This document shows, in pieces, positions 1 through 7,624 of a stretch of 43,721 bases of DNA. Source of the DNA: Hyphomicrobium_A sp036559705 (lineage in GTDB: Bacteria > Pseudomonadota > Alphaproteobacteria > Rhizobiales > Hyphomicrobiaceae); NCBI GenBank assembly GCA_036559705.1, contig DATBSP010000171.1, forward strand, positions 1-43,721, given 5' to 3'. The notes under the pieces are model-generated. The model did not search any database. It had not been told where the DNA came from and was given only the letters and a program-made list of their open reading frames with translations. Position 1 is the first letter of the stretch; each line of letters begins with the position of its first letter. The translations under genes and the position numbers were made by a program.

Positions 1-452
1 CTACCAAACCTCCCCCATACTGCCCCGCATCCTTGCCCGTCAGAGGGACGCATCAGCTGAGCGTCTGACGCGGGGCAAGGAACGGTGCCCGGTTGAGGCA
101 GGCGGATTTTGCGATCATCCGTCTGTCACGAGGAAAAGCTCTCCTCAGATGCCGGGGCAGGGGATCGAGGCTGTGCATGCGTGGCAACACCGTGCACGGA
201 CGCCCGTCGCGCAGCGGCGCTCTCAATCAGAGCGCAGCGGCCCGAGGTCCTGACACGTAAGGCCGGCGGTAGACGCGACAGACTGGGACCGACGGCTCGC
301 TGACGATGTGACCGCACCCTCGGCACAGCAGCAACCGACGCGGGCGCCGAAAGGCTGCCGGATTAGAATTAGGATGGCGGTCGTTTGGCGCCCGCGCTCC
401 CTCCTCCCATCAACCCTCGGGGCGTCGCCCGCGAGAACGAGAAGGCTTGCGC
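1..452. other. No convincing gene at the window start
   Basis: I see no frame here that looks protein-coding. A long open frame on the plus strand runs through this stretch, but it continues antisense through the next two real genes and is a GC-rich shadow. The only structure seen is an imperfect inverted repeat, with TCCTTGCCC at 30-38 facing GGGCAAGGA at 73-81. It could be a terminator-like hairpin for a gene left of the window, but it has no T-run. Confidence 0.4.
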
Positions 453-701
453 ATGGCGGTGCAGAACAACGGTTAGGCGCCGGGCTCAGGCATCTTCGAG
501 AGCAACGACCCGGAGGCATTCGAGGCCGAGTTCTTCAACCGCATGCTCGCCTCGGCGGCGGGACTGCCGCGCGTGTGTGTCCTCAAGAAGTGCCGTCGCC
601 GCAAGCGCTGCTTCGGCCGCTTCGACGGCGATCTGCCATGCAAGCGCCAGCAAGCGCGCTTTCAAAGCGCGCTGAAGGTGCTCGGCTGGAAGATGGAATG
701 A
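453..701 (+). pseudogene. Small Cys/Arg-rich frame interrupted by an amber codon
   Basis: An ATG at 453 sits 7 bases after a good ribosome site (GAAGG, 441-445). The frame meets TAG at codon 8 (474-476) and then stays open to the TGA at 699-701, which would make an 82-residue product. The part after the stop looks protein-like: an acidic stretch (FESNDPEAFEAEFF), then a basic Cys-rich segment (VCVLKKCRRRKRC, with a further Cys in DGDLPC) and an end reading LKVLGWKME. I do not recognise the family. The simplest reading is a nonsense-mutated small gene. Alternatives are a downstream start at the internal ATG near 540, or chance. It ends 8 bases before the stop of the convergent CoA-binding gene. 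Confidence 0.4.
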
Positions 702-709
702 GGATGCCG

Positions 710-1300
710 CTAGCGCTTGCCGAGGCTGAGGCTCTGCACGCCGAGTGCGGCCAGCTTGGGGCGCACGCTGGAAATGGTGCCGGTGTTGACGCCGGCCCAG
801 CCGATCTCACCCGACAGACGCCCGTATTCGATTTTCGGGCAGCGGTTCATGATCACCTTGAGGCCGGCGGCTTCGGCTTCGCGCGCCGCTTCGTCGTTGC
901 GCACGCCGAGCTGCATCCACAGCACCTTGAGGCCGAGCTTGTCTTTCAGCGCGATGGCTTCGCGCGTCACCGCCAGGGCGGCGTCGGAGGCGCGGAAGAT
1001 GTCGATGACGTCGACCGGCGCCGGCACATCGGCAAGCGAAGCGTAGACGAGCTGGCCGAGGATCTTCTGGCCGGCGATGCCGGGATTGACCGGGTGGACG
1101 ATGTAGCCCTTGCTGAGCAGATACTTCATGGCGAAGTAGCTCGGGCGCGAGGTGTTGGCGGAGGCGCCAACGAAGGCGAAGACGCGCGCCTGCCGCAGGA
1201 TGGCGGCGATGGTGTCGTCGCTGCAGGCGTCGTGGTTTGTGAGCGCGGGGCTCTTGGCGGCAGGGTTTTTTGCGGCGGGGCGCTTAGCGGCAGGGCTCAT
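710..1300 (-). CDS. CoA-binding (Rossmann-fold) protein, YccU-like
   Basis: The 196-residue product has an Ala/Lys/Pro-rich low-complexity tail (about residues 1-20) followed by a single CoA-binding domain. The signature is visible as VFAFVGASANTSRPSYFAMKYL, close to residues 39-60, where the GAS turn binds the nucleotide. It continues through HPVNPGIAGQ and ends with VIMNRCPKIEY, which matches small stand-alone members related to the N-terminal domain of succinyl-CoA synthetase alpha. These bind CoA or acyl-CoA in the cytosol, and the exact reaction is generally unknown. The stop codon of the next upstream gene (VOC protein) lies only 12 bases before this start, so the two are probably co-transcribed. 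The repeated AAK motif at the N-terminus is unusual, and the true start could be an internal codon. Confidence 0.8.
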   Translation of the reverse strand: MSPAAKRPAAKNPAAKSPALTNHDACSDDTIAAILRQARVFAFVGASANTSRPSYFAMKYLLSKGYIVHPVNPGIAGQKILGQLVYASLADVPAPVDVIDIFRASDAALAVTREAIALKDKLGLKVLWMQLGVRNDEAAREAEAAGLKVIMNRCPKIEYGRLSGEIGWAGVNTGTISSVRPKLAALGVQSLSLGKR

Positions 1301-1312
1301 GCTGGGCTCAGC

Positions 1313-1750
1313 TCACATGTCGAGGGCGACGCGGCCGTCGGGCAGCAGCGTGAAATAGGGATTGTGCGCCACCTCCCACAAGTGGCCGTCGGGATCGGCG
1401 AAGTAGCCGGAGTAGCCGCCCCAGGAGGTTTTCTCCGCCGCTTTGATCAGCTTGGCGCCGGCGGCGACGGCTTCGGAGAGGGCCTTATCCACGTCAGCCT
1501 CGCTGCGGGCATTATGGGCGAGCGCGATGCCGACGAAGCTGGGGGTGATATCGGGCATGTTGTCGGCGACGCCGGCATCCTCGGCGAGCGAGGCGCGGCC
1601 GAACAGGGCGAGCACGACGCCGCCGGCGTCGAGGAAGGTGACGCTGTCCTGCGAGGCGCGTCCGGCTTTGAAGCCCAGCGCCTCGTAGAAGGCGCGCGCG
1701 CGGGGGACGTCGGCGACGCCGAGGGTGATGAGCGACAGGCGCGGCTGCAT
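1313..1750 (-). CDS. VOC (glyoxalase/bleomycin-resistance) family protein
   Basis: This 145-residue protein carries two beta-alpha-beta-beta-beta VOC modules. The first begins LSLITLGVADVPRARAFYEALGF and the second ends with YFADPDGHLWEVAHNP, the usual C-terminal metal-side glutamate motif (WEV). Family members use a divalent metal for glyoxalase, dioxygenase or antibiotic-binding roles, and the substrate here cannot be told. It lies between the CoA-binding gene downstream and the enoyl-CoA hydratase gene upstream (39-base gap), all on the minus strand and probably one transcription unit. The call rests on the paired motifs and the correct single-domain length. Confidence 0.85.
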   Translation of the reverse strand: MQPRLSLITLGVADVPRARAFYEALGFKAGRASQDSVTFLDAGGVVLALFGRASLAEDAGVADNMPDITPSFVGIALAHNARSEADVDKALSEAVAAGAKLIKAAEKTSWGGYSGYFADPDGHLWEVAHNPYFTLLPDGRVALDM

Positions 1751-1789
1751 GGGCGGCTCCGTTGTCGGCTTTGCGAAGTCGTGACGGTG

Positions 1790-2626
1790 CTAGCTGCCCT
1801 TCCACTCCGGCTTGCGCTTGTCGAGGAAGGCGCCGATGCCCTCCTCGGCGTCGCGCGCCATCATGTTGTCGACCATGACCTTGGCCGCATAGGCGTAGGC
1901 GTCCTTCATCGGCATCTCGGCCTGGGCATAGAACGCGGCTTTACCGATGGCGACTGTGAGCGGCGACTTGGCGGCGATCTTGGCAGCTAGGCTCAGCGCC
2001 TCGGGCAGCACTTGGGTGGCGGCGACGACCTTGTTGATGAGGCCGTAGTCGGCGGCATCCTTGGCGGAGAGCATATCGCCGGTAAGCAGCATCTCCATCG
2101 CCCGCTTGCGTCCGACATTGCGAGATAGCGCGACCATCGGCGTCGAGCAGAAGAGGCCGATGTTGACGCCGGGGGTGGCGAACTTGGCTTCGCTAGCGGC
2201 CACCGCGAGATCGCAGGTGGCGACGAGCTGGCAGCCGGCGGCGGTGGCGGTGCCCTGCACGGCGGCGATCACCGGCTTGGGGCAGGCGACAATCGCTTGC
2301 ATCATGGCGGCGCAGCGGGTCATCGCCTCGGTGTAGAAGGCGAGGCCTTTGTCGGCATCGGCGCGGTGGGCGGTGAGCTCTTTCAGGTCGTGGCCGGCGC
2401 AGAACACCGGGCCGTTGGCCGCCAGCACGATGGCCGCGACCGCGCGATCCGTGGCGAGGCGCGTGAAGCGCGCGTGCAGCCGGTCGATCATCTCGAGCGA
2501 CAGGGCGTTGCGCGTATCGGGGCGGTTCATGGTAAGAACCGCGACGCCCGCCTGCGGCCGGTCGACGAGAAGCAGCGGGTCGGCGCCGATCTTGGCGCGG
2601 GCTGCCACTATCGTGCGATCCTGCAT
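1790..2626 (-). CDS. Enoyl-CoA hydratase/isomerase family protein
   Basis: The 278-residue crotonase-fold protein shows VAVLTMNRPDTRNALSLEM near the N-terminus, the oxyanion-hole segment FCAGHDLKEL (about residues 77-86) and the second oxyanion-hole segment QGTATAAGCQLVATCDLA. The glutamate pair typical of efficient classical hydratases is not obvious in that second segment. This resembles the ECHDC3-like subgroup, so hydratase activity is plausible but not certain. It acts on acyl-CoA thioesters in the cytosol. It is the first gene of the short minus-strand run ending with the CoA-binding protein, which fits a shared acyl-CoA theme. The start is the ATG at 2626. Thirty-six bases separate it from the upstream periplasmic protein gene. 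Confidence 0.85.
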   Translation of the reverse strand: MQDRTIVAARAKIGADPLLLVDRPQAGVAVLTMNRPDTRNALSLEMIDRLHARFTRLATDRAVAAIVLAANGPVFCAGHDLKELTAHRADADKGLAFYTEAMTRCAAMMQAIVACPKPVIAAVQGTATAAGCQLVATCDLAVAASEAKFATPGVNIGLFCSTPMVALSRNVGRKRAMEMLLTGDMLSAKDAADYGLINKVVAATQVLPEALSLAAKIAAKSPLTVAIGKAAFYAQAEMPMKDAYAYAAKVMVDNMMARDAEEGIGAFLDKRKPEWKGS

Positions 2627-2662
2627 CAGTTGTCCTCGTCTCCTCTGCGTCGGCCTACAATA

Positions 2663-3175
2663 CTACTGCAAAGCCTTTTCTATTTCTGCCCGGTGCGACT
2701 TGACCAGCTCGACGTTCTCCAGATGCTGCAGGCGCGGAGTTGAGTTGATCGCTTCGTTCAGCTCCTGGATCAGCTCCTTCTTGTCGCCGTCGGGAATGGA
2801 AGCATCCGCCGTCACATCGGCCAGCTCCTTCTTCAGGGCCTCGACCGGCTCGGTGAAGTCGCCCGACTTGGAGTCAAGGCCGGCCATGACGATCGAGATG
2901 TTGGCGGCCACGTCATCCAGCTCCGAAAAGCTCGCGAACCCGTGCTTCTTGGCGATGCCGTCGAGCTCGGTCTGCAGCGTCGGCTCGATGTTGTCGCCTG
3001 CCTCCTGCAGCTTCGGAGCCACCGTGGCGAGGTCGGGCTGCGCGGCAATGAAGTTCTTCACCTGCCCATCCGTCAGCTTGATCTGCTTGATCGGCTCCTC
3101 TGCCAAGGCCGTAGAGCCGAGCGCGACGGCGCCCAGCATCATCGTGAGGACCAAGCGTTGCAGAGCGTGCCGCAT
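2663..3175 (-). CDS. Small exported helical protein of unknown function
   Basis: I chose the ATG at 3175 because AAGGAGA lies just upstream and because it gives a clean signal peptide: a basic MRHALQRL start, a hydrophobic core LTMMLGAVALGSTA and a cleavage site after ALA. The frame is open further upstream, but that part is not protein-like. The 170-residue precursor would give a mature acidic, alpha-helical periplasmic protein beginning near EEPIKQIKLTDGQVKNF and ending KSHRAEIEKALQ. No catalytic motif is visible. I do not recognise a named family. It is followed downstream, on the same strand, by the enoyl-CoA hydratase gene. Confidence 0.75.
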   Translation of the reverse strand: MRHALQRLVLTMMLGAVALGSTALAEEPIKQIKLTDGQVKNFIAAQPDLATVAPKLQEAGDNIEPTLQTELDGIAKKHGFASFSELDDVAANISIVMAGLDSKSGDFTEPVEALKKELADVTADASIPDGDKKELIQELNEAINSTPRLQHLENVELVKSHRAEIEKALQ

Positions 3176-3368
3176 CGAAGCTTCTCCTTGGTTATTTATG
3201 TTCCAAGCCGACGGATTTGAACGGCGATTGCCATCATGATTTTGCGACGATTTCGCGCCGCGTGGGCCATCGCCGGTGAGTTTCACTCATTTTGTGGAAT
3301 TGCCCGAAGTCGGCGCGCGCCGCAAGCGGCAAAGGAGCTTATTCAGGCCGCCAAGCGCGCCCGGTGCC
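3176..3368. other. Intergenic stretch between divergent genes, no gene seen
   Basis: Together with the rplM leader this forms a gap of about 365 bases between the periplasmic protein gene (minus) and rplM (plus). It should contain the minus-strand promoter for the exported protein, but I could not pick out convincing boxes. No small frame with a good ribosome site was seen. Confidence 0.4.
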
Positions 3369-3398
3369 TTGCGGTATCCGGGTACCACATACTATAAC
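3369..3398 (+). promoter_or_regulatory. Probable sigma-70-type promoter of rplM-rpsI
   Basis: TTGCGG at 3369-3374 and TATAAC at 3393-3398 are separated by 18 bases, a good match to a housekeeping promoter. It sits in a locally AT-richer patch (to about 3430) in an otherwise GC-rich window. Transcription would start near 3405 and leave a leader of roughly 135 bases before the rplM ATG. That is long enough for translational control by ribosomal protein L13, which is known in other bacteria but is only inferred here. Confidence 0.55.
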
Positions 3399-3541
3399 AT
3401 GTTGTTTTTGCTTGATATTCAAAAAAAGATGGACAGACCGTGATTGACAGCGGCAGGCCAATCTGTTTCAAGGCGCCTCTCGTTCCGGAGTGCAGTGCGC
3501 TTTGCCATGCCGTCCCGGAGATTCAACATCGGAGCCCGACT

Positions 3542-4003
3542 ATGCGGACCTTCGTCGCCAAACCCGGCGATGTGGAGAAGAAGTGGATCCTAATCGACGC
3601 CGAAGGTCTCGTCGTCGGTCGGCTGGCCGCTCTCATCGCCACACGCCTTAAGGGCAAGCACAAACCGATCTATACCCCGCACGTCGACTGCGGCGACAAC
3701 ATCATCGTGGTCAACGCCGAAAAGGTGATCTTCAGCGGCGATAAGCATACTGACAAGGTCTATTACCGCCACACTGGGCATCCCGGCGGCATCAAGGAGC
3801 AGACCCCGCGCATGATCCTCGAGGGCAAGTTCCCCGAGCGCGTGGTCGAGAAGGCGGTCGAGCGCATGCTGAAGCGCGGCCCGCTACAGCGCCAGCTGAT
3901 GCGCAATCTGAAGGTCTACAAGGGCAGCGAGCACCCGCACGCGGCACAGAGCCCCGAGAAGCTGGACGTGGCGAAGCTCAACCGCAAGAATGCGAGGGTC
4001 TGA
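3542..4003 (+). CDS. rplM: 50S ribosomal protein L13
   Basis: The 153-residue product begins MRTFVAKPGDVEKKWILIDA and contains the L13 signature region (GDNIIVVNAEKVIFSG, then YYRHTGHPGGIKEQTP and ERVVEKAVERMLKRGPL). L13 is an early-assembly protein of the large ribosomal subunit that binds 23S rRNA. I chose the ATG at 3542, preceded by GGAGCCCGACT, over the longer open frame from 3440, because the family starts here and the upstream residues are not conserved in character. The length is normal. rpsI follows after 4 bases, the standard bacterial L13-S9 operon, driven by the promoter at 3369-3398. Confidence 0.97.
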   Translation: MRTFVAKPGDVEKKWILIDAEGLVVGRLAALIATRLKGKHKPIYTPHVDCGDNIIVVNAEKVIFSGDKHTDKVYYRHTGHPGGIKEQTPRMILEGKFPERVVEKAVERMLKRGPLQRQLMRNLKVYKGSEHPHAAQSPEKLDVAKLNRKNARV

Positions 4004-4007
4004 GGCG

Positions 4008-4490
4008 ATGGCGCAGGAAACCAAGTCTTTCGGAGACCTCGAGCAGATCAAGGGCGCCCCCGCCCCTGCCGCGGCTCCCGAGTACGTGCAGAAGCTCGAC
4101 AGCCTCGGCCGCGCATATGCGACCGGCAAGCGCAAGAATGCGGTGGCCCGCGTGTGGCTGAAGCCCGGCCGCGGCGCCATCATCGTCAACGACAAGGACT
4201 ATACGAAGTACTTCGCGCGCCCGGTGTTGCAGATGCTGCTGCAGCAGCCGCTGTCGGCAGTGAGCCGCAACACGCAATATGACATCATGGCGACGGTCGT
4301 CGGCGGCGGCTTGTCCGGACAGGCCGGTGCCGTGCGTCACGGCATCTCCAAGGCGCTGACCTATTTCGAGCCGGACCTGCGCGGCGTCCTCAAGAAGGGC
4401 GGGTTCCTCACGCGCGACAGCCGCGTCGTCGAGCGCAAGAAGTACGGCCGTATGAAAGCCCGCCGCAGCTTCCAGTTCTCCAAGCGCTAG
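4008..4490 (+). CDS. rpsI: 30S ribosomal protein S9
   Basis: The 160-residue product has a roughly 30-residue N-terminal extension typical of alphaproteobacterial S9 (ETKSFGDLEQIKGAP and following). The conserved domain then begins GRAYATGKRKNAVARVWLKPG and ends with the basic tail KARRSFQFSKR, whose last residues reach the P-site tRNA in the ribosome. The ATG at 4008 lies 4 bases after the rplM stop, so the two are translationally linked. The gene ends with tandem in-frame stops (TAG then TAA). A strong terminator follows at 4523-4553. Confidence 0.97.
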   Translation: MAQETKSFGDLEQIKGAPAPAAAPEYVQKLDSLGRAYATGKRKNAVARVWLKPGRGAIIVNDKDYTKYFARPVLQMLLQQPLSAVSRNTQYDIMATVVGGGLSGQAGAVRHGISKALTYFEPDLRGVLKKGGFLTRDSRVVERKKYGRMKARRSFQFSKR

Positions 4491-4522
4491 TAAGCGCCTG
4501 GAACTGCACGGGATCGTTAAGG

Positions 4523-4553
4523 CGGGCCGCCCCAGGGCGGCCCGTCGCTTTTT
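4523..4553 (+). terminator. Rho-independent terminator of the rplM-rpsI operon
   Basis: CGGGCCGCC (4523-4531) pairs perfectly with GGCGGCCCG (4536-4544) across a four-base loop and is followed by a T-run at 4549-4553. It lies 33 bases after the rpsI stop. Confidence 0.9.
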
Positions 4554-4659
4554 GGCCCTAGGAAGGCTTGCCCAGGCATCCCGGGAATGCCACATACGGC
4601 GCGGGTGGGAAATACGACGTTGCGGCTTGCGCCGGCAGCGTTCCGACAGGACGGGTGAG

Positions 4660-5394
4660 ATGGACTGGCTGCTGCAAGACCTCGGCATGATGCTCGGGGC
4701 CGTCGTTGAAGAAGCGCAACATCTCGTCTCGCTGGAGTGGTACCGCCAGAACTTCGTCGCCCTCATCAACATCATCATGATCGACCTGGTGCTGGCGGGC
4801 GACAACGCCATCATCGTTGGTCTTGCCGCCTCGCGCGTTCCCAAGGAAATTCGCAGCAGGGTGATCTTCTGGGGCATCGCCGCGGCAGTGCTGCTGCGCA
4901 TCTTCTTTGCCGCGATCACCGTGCAGCTACTCGCCATAATCGGCCTGACGCTCGCCGGCGGCATCCTGCTGCTATGGGTCTGCTGGAAAATGTACCGCCA
5001 GATCACCACCGGCGATTATCACGGAGACATTGGTGCAAACCAGCAGCCGCATGCCGAACTCGGCTTCTGGTCCGCCGTCGGCCTCATCACTGTCGCCGAC
5101 GTGTCGATGTCGCTCGACAACGTGCTGGCCGTCGCCGGCGCGGCCAAGGGCAACGTTCTTGTCCTTGTTATCGGGCTCGCCGTGGCGATTGTGCTGATGG
5201 CGGTCGCCTCACACTTCATAGCCAACCTGCTGGTCAAGTATCCTTGGATCACGTGGATCGGCCTGCTCATCATCCTCTGGGTAGCGCTCGGCATGATCTA
5301 CGAGGGCTCGCACGAGGTGACGTGCAAGGCGTTCAACTTCGGATGCTCGGAAGATCTGTGGCACGCGATCCTGCACCGATTTGGGGTCTACTAG
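4660..5394 (+). CDS. TerC-family integral membrane protein (YjbE-like), probable metal exporter
   Basis: The 244-residue protein has about seven hydrophobic segments and the two internally repeated acidic motifs of the TerC family: DLVLAGDNAIIVGLAA (about residues 42-57) and DVSMSLDNVLAVAGAA (about 147-162). The Asp-Asn pairs lie in the membrane and are thought to bind metal. Characterised relatives export Mn2+ or help load secreted metalloproteins. Tellurite resistance is the historical name and should not be assumed. I chose the ATG at 4660 because residues encoded upstream of it (from 4552) are basic and overlap the rpsI terminator. The leader has a small hairpin (GGCAT 4575-4579 with ATGCC 4587-4591). 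I looked for a yybP-ykoY manganese riboswitch and did not find its core. Confidence 0.85.
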   Translation: MDWLLQDLGMMLGAVVEEAQHLVSLEWYRQNFVALINIIMIDLVLAGDNAIIVGLAASRVPKEIRSRVIFWGIAAAVLLRIFFAAITVQLLAIIGLTLAGGILLLWVCWKMYRQITTGDYHGDIGANQQPHAELGFWSAVGLITVADVSMSLDNVLAVAGAAKGNVLVLVIGLAVAIVLMAVASHFIANLLVKYPWITWIGLLIILWVALGMIYEGSHEVTCKAFNFGCSEDLWHAILHRFGVY

Positions 5395-5495
5395 CCCTAT
5401 CCTCGCCCGCGGCAGCAGCACTTATATTGACGACGGCGTGCGCGAGGGTTTAACCGCTCGCCAGGATGCATGCCCCGCGTCAGGAAGTCGAAGCG

Positions 5496-6476
5496 ATGAG
5501 CAATCCACAACGGCCGAAGGTCTTCATCGACGGCGAGGCCGGCACGACCGGCCTCGAGATCCGCGAGCGGCTGGCGCGCGTCGCCAGCGTCGAGGTGAGG
5601 AGCATCGACTCCGCGCTGCGCAAGGATGAGGCCGCCCGCCGGGCGATGCTGCGCGACGTCGATCTCGTGGTGCTGTGCCTGCCCGACGATGCCGCCAAGC
5701 AAACTGTGGCCATGGCCGATGAACTCGGCGACGACGCGCCGCGCATCCTCGATGCCTCGACCGCGCATCGCGTGGCTGCCGGCTGGATATACGGTTTCGC
5801 CGAGCTGGATCCCCGGCAGGAAGAAGCCATCCGCAAGGCCAAGCGCGTCGCTAATCCGGGCTGCTATCCGACCGGCGCCATCGCGCTCATCAGGCCGCTG
5901 GTCGATGCCGGGCTGATCCCCGCCGACCATCCGCTGACCGTCAACGCCGTGAGCGGCTATTCGGGTGGTGGGCGCACGATGATCGAAGCCTACGAGGCCG
6001 GCACCGCGCCGCCGTTCGAGCTTTACGGGCTCGACCTCGAGCACAAGCACGTGCCCGAGCTGATGCAGTATGGGGGGCTGACGCGGCGGCCGATCTTCGT
6101 GCCGTCGGTCGGCAACTTCCGTCAGGGCATGATCGTCTCGGTACCACTGCACCTCGATGCGCTGCCGAGCTCACCGACCCTGCGCGATATCGAGTTGGCG
6201 CTCGAAGAGCGCTATCGCGGCGCGGAGCTGGTCACGGTCGTGCTCGAGCCGACGGCGAAAGCGTCGCGTCTTAGCGCCGAGGATCTCAACACCACCGACC
6301 GGCTGGAACTGTTTGTGTTCGGCAAGGCGGACCTGAAGCAGGCGGTGCTCGTCGCACGCCTCGACAATCTGGGCAAAGGCGCAGCTGGCGCCGCCGTGCA
6401 GAACATTCGCTTGATGCTCGGGCTCGGCAATGCAGCTGCGCAGCAGCCGGTCAGCGTGGCGCGGCAGCCCGCGTAA
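5496..6476 (+). CDS. argC: N-acetyl-gamma-glutamyl-phosphate reductase (type 2)
   Basis: The enzyme makes N-acetylglutamate semialdehyde with NADPH in arginine biosynthesis. The 326-residue product has the short type 2 N-terminus (VFIDGEAGTTGLEIRERL), the catalytic cysteine in VANPGCYPTGAIAL (C123 from the chosen start) and the conserved SGYSGGGRTMIE segment. AGGAAG at 5482-5487 precedes the ATG at 5496, so I use that start rather than the ATG at 5466. The rpsI/argC neighbourhood is typical of Hyphomicrobiales. The 3' end overlaps the convergent ctaA gene by 26 bases. Confidence 0.95.
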   Translation: MSNPQRPKVFIDGEAGTTGLEIRERLARVASVEVRSIDSALRKDEAARRAMLRDVDLVVLCLPDDAAKQTVAMADELGDDAPRILDASTAHRVAAGWIYGFAELDPRQEEAIRKAKRVANPGCYPTGAIALIRPLVDAGLIPADHPLTVNAVSGYSGGGRTMIEAYEAGTAPPFELYGLDLEHKHVPELMQYGGLTRRPIFVPSVGNFRQGMIVSVPLHLDALPSSPTLRDIELALEERYRGAELVTVVLEPTAKASRLSAEDLNTTDRLELFVFGKADLKQAVLVARLDNLGKGAAGAAVQNIRLMLGLGNAAAQQPVSVARQPA

Positions 6477-7524
6477 TTGCGTGCAGGTGCAGCGTGGCAG
6501 CGGCGATGACGACCGCCGCGCCGGCCTGATGTGCCAGGCCGAGCCCCAGCGGCACGCCGGAAATGAGCGTCCAGATCCCGATCAGCATCTGGGCAAGCAC
6601 GCAACCGGCGAGTAGGCCGCCGGAACCGACAATGCGCTCGTCGTCGGCCGAGCGGATCAGCGCGACGAGGTGGAGAAGCGCAAGGATAACGACGGCGTAG
6701 GCGGTAACGCGGTGGTCGAATTGCACCGTCGTCACGTTCTCGAAGAAGTTGAGATACCAGGGTGTGTGCGAGACGAGCCCGTCGGGCACGAGCTTGCCAC
6801 CCATCAGCGGCCAGGTGTTGTAGGTCAGCCCCGCTTTTAGTCCGGCGACCAGCGCGCCGAGGCCGGACTGCACGAAAACGAGCAGGAAGATCGCGATCGC
6901 CACGCACCGCTGGCCGGGCGTCACGGTGCGCAAGCGCACGCGCTCTGATTCCGGACCGGCTTCCAACGCCAGCCACACAAGGAGCGAGAGAAGCGCAAAG
7001 GCGGTAAGTAGGTGCAGCGCCAGACGGTACTGGCTGACGTCGATGCGGTCGACTAGGCCGGATTTCACCATGTACCAGCCGATGGCGCCTTGCAGGCCGC
7101 CCAGCGCGAAGACGCCGAGACACTTCAATGCGAAGCGGCCGCGCAGCACGCCCGTGAGCCAGAAGGCGAGGAACGGCAACGCGAAGGCGACGCCGATGAA
7201 GCGGCCGAGGAAACGGTGTGCCCACTCCCACCAGTAGATGGCCTTAAAGGCTTCGAGCGACATGCCGGTGTTGACGATCGCGTACTCGGGGATCGCCTTG
7301 TATTTCTCAAATGTCGTCATCCAATCGGCATCGTTGAGCGGCGGTATAGCCCCGAGCAGCAGCTGCCATTCGGTGATCGACAGGCCGCTATCGGTGAGGC
7401 GCACGGCGCCGCCGACGACGATCATGCAAAAGACGAGCGCGGCGACGAGCAGCAGCCAGATGCGCACGGCACCGCCCGATGCCGTAGCGGCGCGCACATC
7501 AGGGTGTGTTACGGAAACGGCCAA
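6451..7524 (-). CDS. ctaA: Heme A synthase (CtaA/COX15)
   Basis: The 357-residue membrane enzyme oxidises the C8 methyl of heme O to a formyl group, giving heme A for aa3-type cytochrome oxidase. It shows the family opening VRIWLLLVAALVFCMIVVGGAVRLTDSGLSI, which contains the first membrane helix and the GGxVRLTxSGLS motif. It also has the heme-ligand context YWWEWAHRFLGRFIG, the VQFDHRVTAY histidine in the second half, and about eight hydrophobic helices. The length fits the proteobacterial type 2 (COX15-like) form. It is convergent with argC, sharing 26 bases at the 3' ends. The gene upstream on the same strand is a pseudogene. Confidence 0.93.
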   Translation of the reverse strand: MAVSVTHPDVRAATASGGAVRIWLLLVAALVFCMIVVGGAVRLTDSGLSITEWQLLLGAIPPLNDADWMTTFEKYKAIPEYAIVNTGMSLEAFKAIYWWEWAHRFLGRFIGVAFALPFLAFWLTGVLRGRFALKCLGVFALGGLQGAIGWYMVKSGLVDRIDVSQYRLALHLLTAFALLSLLVWLALEAGPESERVRLRTVTPGQRCVAIAIFLLVFVQSGLGALVAGLKAGLTYNTWPLMGGKLVPDGLVSHTPWYLNFFENVTTVQFDHRVTAYAVVILALLHLVALIRSADDERIVGSGGLLAGCVLAQMLIGIWTLISGVPLGLGLAHQAGAAVVIAAATLHLHAITRAAAPR

Positions 7525-7624
7525 GGCCCGCGTGTCCCTACTCGACTTCAGCGCGGGTGATACTGGCCGCGGCCGGGCGGATCAAGGTGCCGAACGCCGC
7601 GGCCGATGCTGGCGCTGCGGGCCG

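Noticed and set aside
308..1990. A 560-codon plus-strand open frame at the window start
   Set aside because: It is antisense to the CoA-binding and VOC genes, has no recognisable domain, and is rich in Arg/Gly/His as expected from a GC-rich shadow frame.
4554..4659. A yybP-ykoY manganese riboswitch before the TerC-family gene
   Set aside because: This riboswitch often precedes such genes, but the conserved core sequence is not visible in the 106-base leader. Only one small hairpin is present.
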